From positions 1 through 13,328 of the forward strand of contig JAJRVC010000474.1 in NCBI GenBank assembly GCA_024277475.1: 13,328 nucleotides of DNA, in the 5' to 3' direction. Shown here in pieces: positions 7,585-13,328 of this stretch. A model generated the notes under the pieces. The model was given only the letters and a program-made list of their open reading frames with translations. It did not search any database and was not told the origin of the DNA. How positions within the stretch are numbered: position 1 is the stretch's first letter; the number at the start of each line of letters is the position of its first letter. Made by a program: the position numbers and the translations under genes. The DNA comes from Deltaproteobacteria bacterium. Its GTDB lineage: Bacteria > Desulfobacterota > Desulfobacteria > Desulfobacterales > JAFDCJ01.

Positions 7585-8382
7585 TCAGGGCGAAGACGGG
7601 CTGACTGATCCTCCGTCATCCTTGCCGCCACCACCGCTGCCGCCACTCCCGCCACCGAGTGCCAGCGCACCTAAACCAGCTGCGGCTACCAGTCCTCCGG
7701 CTGCACCCAAAATTATTTTTTGATTTTTTGACATCGCGGGTTTTTCATTTTTGCCTGTTTTTTCTCCTTTGCCCTCTTTTTCATCGATTGTTTCTATTTC
7801 TTTCGGTGCACCTACGTCCATGTCCGCCTGGGCCAAGGTGATTTGTTGCCCGGGTTCTATCATCATTTCTCCCTGCTCGGTTGAAACGATCATTGAACCG
7901 CCCTCGATAACGCCCACCTCACTCCCATTTTGATTGACGGCTACATAGCCTTTCAACTGTGGCCGGTCTGTCGCTGCATTCAACAATATATCGAGGACGG
8001 CTAAACTCCCGGATGGAGTGATAAAGCTAAGTGAGCGAGACATATCGGAAACCGCAAAATATAGGGTCCCTTTCTTGATTAACAATTTCCTCAGGTTGGC
8101 CGAGGTGACCACAGAAAACAGGCTCCCATCCTCAGCCACCAAATAAATATCCTCCATTTTTACACCGCATTTTCCATCGGCAGCTATTAAAAATCCCTCT
8201 GGGAAAGGAGCTTCTTTGTTGAATTCACCGACCCTTTGATTACCGCTGTAAATAGTAATTTTGCCTGTAGGATATATTCTGGCGGATTTCAATTCTGATG
8301 CGAAGCCTGGAAGCGTAAGAGCAAACGATAAACCGATAGCGAAAAATTTTAATCCTAATTTATTTTTTATTGCCCAGCGCAT
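7585..8382 (-). CDS. Secreted FecR-domain protein with C-terminal hydrophobic segment and Gly-rich tail
   Basis: 265 residues. A signal peptide (about 1-29, basic start, hydrophobic 11-24, AS-E cleavage region) is followed by a beta-rich region (30-185) with FecR-like features: a strand repeat around LLIKKGTLYFAV (100-111), SLSFITPSGSLAVLD (117-131) and a late GQQITL (178-183). The usual FecR G-T-x-F motif after the T-P is not clear, so it is a divergent member. A charged linker rich in K/E/G (198-220) precedes a G/A-rich hydrophobic segment (223-243), then a Gly/Ser tail ending SVSPSSP. No sigma factor or TonB gene is nearby, so iron signalling is unlikely; a periplasmic or envelope accessory role in polysaccharide export is inferred from its neighbours. 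The ATG has AGGAGA seven bases upstream. Confidence 0.85.
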   Translation of the reverse strand: MRWAIKNKLGLKFFAIGLSFALTLPGFASELKSARIYPTGKITIYSGNQRVGEFNKEAPFPEGFLIAADGKCGVKMEDIYLVAEDGSLFSVVTSANLRKLLIKKGTLYFAVSDMSRSLSFITPSGSLAVLDILLNAATDRPQLKGYVAVNQNGSEVGVIEGGSMIVSTEQGEMMIEPGQQITLAQADMDVGAPKEIETIDEKEGKGEKTGKNEKPAMSKNQKIILGAAGGLVAAAGLGALALGGGSGGSGGGGKDDGGSVSPSSP

Positions 8383-8611
8383 GGAACGTTCTCCTTTGGT
8401 CGTCTATAGCAGTGACTATCATTTCATTGCTTAATCTATTGATATCATTGATATCCGTCACGTTCTGATTATTTAATTTCCCTGAAGGCATTAGATTTCC
8501 CTTTGCGTTCTCAGCATCTGGTGAGCTATTACGTTTCTTTATAAATGAAAGCAATTGTTATAGCATCTAATACCATACCAAAAAAACTATTCGATGTAAA
8601 ATTTATCCTTT
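8383..8611. other. Intergenic region between the Wza-like and FecR-domain genes
   Basis: 229 bases with no clear terminator. It contains a small minus-strand frame that could encode 43 residues from an ATG at 8491 (AAGGGA six bases upstream) to a stop at 8360, overlapping the FecR gene start by 23 bases. The peptide is polar and matches nothing I know, so it is not called as a gene. TTGGTA and TATAAC on the minus strand are only 13 bases apart, too close for a normal promoter. Confidence 0.4.
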
Positions 8612-9658
8612 TTAGTAGTAGCGCGCAGGATCCCGGTAGCCGATGCCTCCCAGTCCGGGAAGTCCTATGTAAAACCCCATGCCATGGACCAACTTGCCGA
8701 ATGCGCTGGTCTCAGCGATTAAAACATCGCGATCTTTTATCTCTAATTCCAAAGTGTCCGGCTTGGAAAGATCAAGCTGAATCATCTGCCGTTCACCTTT
8801 TTTTGTATAACGCACCAATACTGCCTGATCCTTGTTGGCATAAGGAGCGAGGCCTCCAGCCTCTACGAAAGCCTCCTGTACCGTCGTCTGGTGTTTGATG
8901 AAATATGATCCGGGGTTGCGAACGGCACCGTCCACGAAAAAAACGCCGGCCTCCGGCACAAAAAGCACATCCCCGGCGTTGATTTTGATATTGAGCTCTG
9001 ACTTGCCCTCCCTTATCAATTGATCCAAATCAACGAAAAAAACACCTTGTCCATCCGGTGAACCACCGGACTTTCGGATTTGAACCACAAGGCCGGCCTT
9101 GTCGCTCAGGCCGCCGCCCAGAGCCATAACATCCAACAGCCGTTGTTTTGAAAGATAATCGTAGGTCCCCGGATTTTTAAATTGACCCATAAGGGTAACT
9201 CGCCGGCTGAAGTGTTCTTCTATGAAAATACCGACGTGGGGATTTTTTATATAGCGCTCACGATATAAATTTTCGATTTTCTGTTCTGCTTCCCTGGCGG
9301 AAAATCCTTTCACCCGGACCGAGCCGATAAGGGGGAGGGTGACATATCCGCGTGAACTGACTCGGACCTTTGAATTCAATTCTTCAGCTTCAAACACACT
9401 TATCTGAAGCAAATCTCCGGCCCCCAGGAGATAGTCACTGGGGTCGGAAAGCATTTGGGCGCTGGAGAGTATCTGCTCATTTATTTGGCTAATTTCATTG
9501 TCATTGTGTGAATACTTTAAGTCTTGTTGAGGTTGATTGGCGGCACATCCGAAAAAAAATCCAACAACCAGGAGAGCTTTAAATATAAAAAATATTCCAA
9601 AACGCCCGTGGAACCTTTGAATCACGAATTTTCTCTTTATGTATGGTTGAGGATGCAT
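8612..9658 (-). CDS. Wza-family outer-membrane polysaccharide export lipoprotein
   Basis: 348 residues. It would form the outer-membrane exit channel (OPX class) for capsule or exopolysaccharide, working with the Wzc-like kinase encoded upstream. A long basic N-terminus leads to a hydrophobic stretch (21-37) and a lipobox-like FFG-C with C38 as the likely lipidated residue. The PES (polysaccharide export) domain covers about 74-150 (DYLLGAGDLLQISVF onward), then two SLBB-type domains at about 152-235 (GQFKNPGTYDYL) and 238-315 (DGAVRNPGSYFI). The last 30 residues, F-x6-G-F-Y-I-G rich and ending DPARYY, fit the amphipathic helix that makes the Wza pore. The length is close to E. coli Wza (379). 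The ATG has GGAG seven bases upstream. The lipobox is not a strong match, so the exact cleavage site is uncertain. Confidence 0.92.
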   Translation of the reverse strand: MHPQPYIKRKFVIQRFHGRFGIFFIFKALLVVGFFFGCAANQPQQDLKYSHNDNEISQINEQILSSAQMLSDPSDYLLGAGDLLQISVFEAEELNSKVRVSSRGYVTLPLIGSVRVKGFSAREAEQKIENLYRERYIKNPHVGIFIEEHFSRRVTLMGQFKNPGTYDYLSKQRLLDVMALGGGLSDKAGLVVQIRKSGGSPDGQGVFFVDLDQLIREGKSELNIKINAGDVLFVPEAGVFFVDGAVRNPGSYFIKHQTTVQEAFVEAGGLAPYANKDQAVLVRYTKKGERQMIQLDLSKPDTLELEIKDRDVLIAETSAFGKLVHGMGFYIGLPGLGGIGYRDPARYY

Positions 9659-9849
9659 TGCATTTCTCCAACTTAAATTTTAAGTGATATGTTTCGTTAA
9701 TTATTTGAAGCGCCGGCTTCGGATGATTTTTGTATGCTAACATCTCCCAGCACACCAAAAAATATTTCACTTTCGTGTCCTCTGTGTCTCTGTGGTGAAA
9801 AATAGTACTATTTGTGCGTCACCGTAATTACAACTTGGAGCACTTAGTC
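9659..9849. other. Intergenic region between the J-protein and Wza-like genes, with repeat motif
   Basis: 191 bases. It holds TTTCGTGTCCTCTGTGTCTC followed by TGTGGTGAAAAAT (9771-9803), a motif I associate with dispersed bacterial repeats and which is partly echoed by TTCGTGTCCTAGTGGTTGGA at 7197-7216. ACTTAAA/TTTAAGT (9671-9685) is a 7-bp inverted pair just upstream of the Wza ribosome binding site, and GAAGC/GCTTC (9708-9721) forms a short hairpin without a T-run. Confidence 0.5.
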
Positions 9850-10485
9850 TCATGGAACCAAAAAATCAAAGACGAAAATGCCGAGCACCAGAATAATAAT
9901 CAGTACCGCCAACTGTATAACGAACCCAGTCCTGCCCAGCCGGTCGCTCTTTTGAACCTGTAGCGGCACCTCATGCCAACGTTTGAGGTTTCGGCGGCTC
10001 AAGTTGTAATGTCTGCGCAAAATCGGATCACTCAGGGTTTGATAGGCAATGCTCAGTTTAACGAATTTATCATGATCACCATGCCCTTGCACCCGGGTGT
10101 CGGGATGAACTTCATATGCTTTTTCGCGAAAGGCTTTTTTAATCTCCGGGAGTTCGGCCTGCGAGCTGACCCCAAGCAGCGTGTAATAATCAAGCTGTGC
10201 ATTCGGAGACGATGTCAATCCAAGGGCCCTGGCGGCAGGTATGAGCTTTTCCTGAAGCAATTTAAAGTCGAGGCCCTGTATCCGACAAACCGTTTTTATG
10301 GCTCTAATAACTTCTTGTTTTCTATGAAAGGAATCGTTGACAATCGCCCGACACACCAACAGATAGCCGGCATCAGAGGCAAGCAATTGAATAAGGGAAG
10401 GCGTGTCTGTAAGAGATCGAACCTGCCGCACAAAACGGGTCAACAAGTCCGAATTTTTATAAAGGTTTATCCCAACGGATTTCAA
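9850..10485 (-). CDS. J-domain (DnaJ-like) protein with C-terminal membrane anchor
   Basis: 211 residues. The J domain (about 99-161) has DYYTLLGVSSQAELPEIKKAF, the DnaK-stimulating HPD (127-129) and the helix-III/IV region AYQTLSDPILRRHYN. The first 98 residues are predicted helical with no family I can name; they lie where DjlA-type proteins have a TerB-like domain, but the acidic TerB motifs are not seen. A single strong hydrophobic segment (187-209) at the very end gives a tail-anchored topology with the J domain in the cytoplasm. There is no Gly/Phe region or zinc-finger domain, so it is not a classical DnaJ. The TTG start is supported by GAGGA six bases upstream; no in-frame ATG occurs nearby. 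It sits 56 bases after the wzc-like gene, and so would recruit DnaK to the membrane beside the export machine; this role is inferred. Confidence 0.85.
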   Translation of the reverse strand: MKSVGINLYKNSDLLTRFVRQVRSLTDTPSLIQLLASDAGYLLVCRAIVNDSFHRKQEVIRAIKTVCRIQGLDFKLLQEKLIPAARALGLTSSPNAQLDYYTLLGVSSQAELPEIKKAFREKAYEVHPDTRVQGHGDHDKFVKLSIAYQTLSDPILRRHYNLSRRNLKRWHEVPLQVQKSDRLGRTGFVIQLAVLIIILVLGIFVFDFLVP

Positions 10486-10541
10486 CTGTCTTCCTCATAG
10501 AGTCCGCTGTTCTATTCTATCATTCGTCATTTTTTTCCGGT

Positions 10542-12860
10542 TTATCCGGCATCGGCAGCAGGCAGTTGCTTCCTGGTTTCCTTATGATCGTGGCCATAAT
10601 AGTGCCGGTAAGCCTGATAATATTTATGGTAGGCGCCATAGCCGTATTTTTTATCTAAGTCTACCTTATTGACAATGCAGCCAAGGATTGTACCGCGAAT
10701 ATTGGAAATTGTTTTCTTAAATTGCCCAATAGTTTCACGGCTGGCTTCACCGATGCTGCTCACCAGTACGATCCCGCCGACCCGCTGGGATAACACCAGG
10801 ACATCGGCAAACCCGATATACGGCGGTGCGTCTAAAATGACCCGGTCATACCTGGAAACCAGAGATTTCAACAAACGTTGAAACCGCTTGGATGCCAGCA
10901 GTTCCACCGGATTAGGCGGAACAGGGCCGCAGGCAACAACATTTAAGTTTTTATGGCATCTCTTGTAAGCGCAAACTTTGTCGGTCACCGCAGCCAGGAA
11001 TCCTGACAAACCATGACCGTTAATCGATTTTGTCAGGGAAAAAACTTCCTGGAGTCGCGGCTTTCGGAAATCGACATCGATAAGGATTACCTTATCTCCG
11101 GCAGCTGCAAAACTCAGAGCCAGATTAACCGCAATGGTGGTTTTACCCTCATTGGGCAACCCGCTTGTAACCAGAAAGCTTTTTGAGCGGGTGTCGGCCC
11201 CTGAAAGCTGTATGGATACCCGGGAAGAGCGGATGGCCTCGGAAAAAGGTGCCCGGGGGTGTCGTAGAAAGATATTTTCAACCCCGGCGTCATCTGGTTT
11301 CACTTGGGGGATTATGCCTAATATGGGTATCTGAAACCGTTCCGATATTTCTTCCGGATTCGTGATGGTATCGGCAAAATATTCGGATAGAAAGGCACAC
11401 CCAATACCTCCGAGAAGGCCGACAACGATAGCAAGCAACAGATTTAACTTAACATTTGGTTTAACCGCCAAAATCGGCAAAGAAGCGCGGTCCACAATCT
11501 GGATATTGCTGGCGGATACACCCGCCATGGATTCAATTTCTTTGACACGCTCAAGCAGGCTCTGATAGATGGCCTGGTTGGTTTCCACCTCGCGGACCAT
11601 AATCGAATACTGCGTAGCACGTTCGTTCAAGTCCAAAACAAGTTTCTTCTGCAGTTCAATTCGCTCTTGCATGGCGACAGCCTTCCTCCGAGCGACCAGA
11701 TATTCATTTTTAATAGAAAAAAATATCCTTTCTTCTTCCTGCTTGATGCGTCCGGCGATGCTGATCATACGTGCCTTCAGATTTTTTACCACCGGATAAT
11801 CATCATGAAAAGTCGTTTTTAAATCCTCGTACTCGGAACGTAACTGGGCATAATTTTCTTTCAAATTGGCAATCAGGCTGCTTTCCAACACCCGCGGCAG
11901 GTTGGCATGCCCGTCCCTGGACGCCTGCTGATAGGCTACTTTTTTGGCGATCATGTCTGATTCAGCCGCAGTGTATGCTAAATTCAAATCCTCCAGCTGG
12001 CGGTAAATACTGTTTACTTTTGCGTCCAGGGAAACGATACCTGCCAGCTTGCCAAATCGGTTTAAATCTTCATCTGCTTTTTCCAGGTTAATCTTAGCCC
12101 TGTCGATCTGCATCATGAGAAAGTCCCGTGCGATACTGGAAGCCTCAAGCTTTTGTTCCATTTTCCTGCCGATGAATTCATCCACGAGCGTATTCACGAC
12201 ATCCTGAGACAGTTTCGGATCCGGCGAGCTGAAAGAAACATAAATCAGCATGGATTTTCTGCTGGGCGAAGCTTCCAGGTTTTCTTCCATGTAATCAACC
12301 AGCTTCTGTCGTTTCAACATTTCTTCGGAAAAAATCGAGTCGCCGTCTCTATCTTTATACCCCGGTAAAATGGATATGATGAACTTTTTAATGTGGTCGA
12401 TTGCACCCGGCTTTCCATCCCCATAAAGAGTTTGAACCAGAATCGGATGCTCGATCAGATTCAGCTTTTTAATGATCCGGCCAATCAATGTTTTGCTGCT
12501 GATCAATGCCACCTGGGTTTCATAAAATTCTCTGGCCTTGACTTCCGAGCCAAGCATTTCTTCAAACTTGGTTACCTGGGGAGATGCCTGGTTCACCTCG
12601 ATGACGGCCATGGCCTTATAAATTTTAGTGGAAATCAGCGTAAAGATAAGGGTCGAAAGGAAAACGAGCATGAGAAACGTAATAATCAGCCACTTCCGGC
12701 GGACAATCACATCCAGGTAATCATGTAGACTAATCTCTTCTTTTTCCTGCCATGCGTAAAATGGTTTTTGGATTTCAGTAGAGGGAAGATTGTCATTGAA
12801 AGATACCGGTAATTTTTCTGTTTTACGACTGCCGCCGTCTATTATCTGATCGTTGGTCAT
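10542..12860 (-). CDS. Wzc-type polysaccharide co-polymerase and tyrosine autokinase
   Basis: 772 residues, normal for a fused chain-length determinant and BY-kinase. The N-terminal Wzz domain (about 42-140) contains the first membrane segment (57-77); the long periplasmic coiled-coil region (about 240-440) ends before the second segment (471-492) with its preceding proline-rich motif (LPILAVKP). The cytoplasmic kinase has Walker A SGLPNEGKTT (566-575), Walker A' VILIDVD (591-597) and Walker B VILDAPP (674-680). A tyrosine cluster at 739-755 (eight Tyr in 17 residues) is the autophosphorylation tail. It sets chain length and drives export together with the Wza-like protein. The ATG has GAGGT six bases upstream. 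No Wzb-type phosphatase, which normally resets the kinase, is in the window. It is the first gene of its block as far as visible. Confidence 0.95.
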   Translation of the reverse strand: MTNDQIIDGGSRKTEKLPVSFNDNLPSTEIQKPFYAWQEKEEISLHDYLDVIVRRKWLIITFLMLVFLSTLIFTLISTKIYKAMAVIEVNQASPQVTKFEEMLGSEVKAREFYETQVALISSKTLIGRIIKKLNLIEHPILVQTLYGDGKPGAIDHIKKFIISILPGYKDRDGDSIFSEEMLKRQKLVDYMEENLEASPSRKSMLIYVSFSSPDPKLSQDVVNTLVDEFIGRKMEQKLEASSIARDFLMMQIDRAKINLEKADEDLNRFGKLAGIVSLDAKVNSIYRQLEDLNLAYTAAESDMIAKKVAYQQASRDGHANLPRVLESSLIANLKENYAQLRSEYEDLKTTFHDDYPVVKNLKARMISIAGRIKQEEERIFFSIKNEYLVARRKAVAMQERIELQKKLVLDLNERATQYSIMVREVETNQAIYQSLLERVKEIESMAGVSASNIQIVDRASLPILAVKPNVKLNLLLAIVVGLLGGIGCAFLSEYFADTITNPEEISERFQIPILGIIPQVKPDDAGVENIFLRHPRAPFSEAIRSSRVSIQLSGADTRSKSFLVTSGLPNEGKTTIAVNLALSFAAAGDKVILIDVDFRKPRLQEVFSLTKSINGHGLSGFLAAVTDKVCAYKRCHKNLNVVACGPVPPNPVELLASKRFQRLLKSLVSRYDRVILDAPPYIGFADVLVLSQRVGGIVLVSSIGEASRETIGQFKKTISNIRGTILGCIVNKVDLDKKYGYGAYHKYYQAYRHYYGHDHKETRKQLPAADAG

Positions 12861-13328
12861 GGCGCTACCTCAATACCCTCCCCGCAGCAAGCCGCGTGGA
12901 ATTAAACCCTGTGGATTTCGCATCGCTCTTAAAGTGATTGGACACTTCATATTTCAAAAGAAAGGACAATTAGGACACAGATGAACACGGATAAACACGG
13001 ATTAAAAAGAAAGTTTGTTTCGCCTTCGGCGAGAAAGGACACATAGCAAGCAGGCAGCTACGTATCTCTGAACATGGTTCCGCCGCTAGGCGGTTTGTAC
13101 TAATCTGCGTTTATCTGTGCAAATCTGTGTCCCAAAAGTTTTTAGATAACAATCGTTACATCCTGAAATTATGACTGTAATTTACCTAATCAACCATTCA
13201 GCCAGTAAACTATTCAACCAGGTTTGAATCTGCGGGTTAAAGGAATTTTTCCGATAGGACCTGTTTTTTTTCAGAACCCAAAATTCAGGGCTCCTGACCT
13301 CGCGTAATTTCAATTGCAACTTATTGGG
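12861..13328. other. Intergenic region upstream of the wzc-like gene
   Basis: 468 bases to the window edge without a gene. It must contain the promoter of the polysaccharide export block, unless transcription starts beyond the edge, but no convincing -35/-10 pair, sigma-54 site or known riboswitch was found. A large inverted repeat fills 12973-13132. A short stem AAGTG/CACTT lies at 12932-12947. The last 190 bases show nothing I can name. Confidence 0.5.
12973..13132. repeat. Inverted-repeat element with 31-bp arms
   Basis: The left arm (12973-13003, GGACACAGATGAACACGGAT and on) and the reverse complement of the right arm (13102-13132) agree at 25 of 31 bases. The interior contains two small hairpins, TCGCC-TTC-GGCGA (about 13020-13032) and CCGCC-GCTA-GGCGG (about 13080-13093). 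Such ACACAGATGAACACGGAT / ATCTGTGTAAATCTGTG sequences are, to my knowledge, common dispersed repeats in many bacteria, including Desulfobacterota. It encodes nothing and is probably a non-autonomous element or a structured repeat. Confidence 0.75.

Noticed and set aside
9973..10500. Antisense frame of 175 residues on the plus strand
   Set aside because: It lies opposite the J-domain gene, which has an intact HPD and membrane segment; no known family features are seen.
10530..10555. CCGG-TTTA-CCGG hairpin next to a T-run after the wzc-like gene
   Set aside because: The T-run precedes the stem on the plus strand and is an A-run after the stem on the minus strand, so it cannot terminate the minus-strand transcript.
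12861..13328. Cyclic-di-GMP riboswitch or sigma-54 promoter ahead of the export block
   Set aside because: The conserved GEMM motifs and the TGGCAC-N5-TTGC pair were looked for by eye on the minus strand and not found.

Overview
The window looks like a chromosomal stretch of a Gram-negative, sulfate-reducer-type bacterium (Desulfobacterota, probably Desulfobacterales). This is inferred from the protein styles, the moderate GC content and several short dispersed repeats that I associate with that group; no marker gene proves it. It carries an envelope polysaccharide export locus next to housekeeping genes. No tRNA, rRNA, CRISPR array, transposase or phage gene was found.

Layout: the only plus-strand gene is a stand-alone short-chain dehydrogenase (486-1247), flanked on both sides by related A+T-rich repeat units (5-147 and 1307-1403). 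All other genes are on the minus strand and so are transcribed from right to left. The first block (12860 down to 7585) encodes a Wzc-type chain-length determinant/tyrosine autokinase, a membrane-tethered J-domain protein, a Wza-type outer-membrane polysaccharide export lipoprotein, and a secreted FecR-domain protein with a glycine-rich tail. A terminator-like hairpin (7265-7297) closes this block. The second block (7185 down to 1406) encodes an ExeA-like AAA ATPase with a transmembrane segment, a 49-residue tandem repeat and an NTF2-like C-terminus, followed by argJ, an RluB/RsuA-type pseudouridine synthase and a TviB-type UDP-sugar dehydrogenase whose GTG start overlaps the preceding stop codon.

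How it fits together: Wzc (inner membrane) and Wza (outer membrane) would form the export channel of a Wzx/Wzy-type capsule or exopolysaccharide system, and the TviB-like enzyme would supply a UDP-hexosaminuronic acid. The ATPase resembles those found beside polysaccharide/exosortase loci. No glycosyltransferase, flippase, polymerase or tyrosine phosphatase lies in the window, so the rest of the pathway must be elsewhere, perhaps beyond the right edge. The less ordinary parts are the J-protein between kinase and export porin, the composite ATPase, and the mixing of a sugar-nucleotide gene with arginine and ribosome-modification genes.

The intergenic spaces are rich in repeats: flanking repeats around the dehydrogenase, a 28-bp perfect palindrome and inverted GTTCA-rich arms at 7318-7575, and an inverted repeat with 31-bp arms at 12973-13132.
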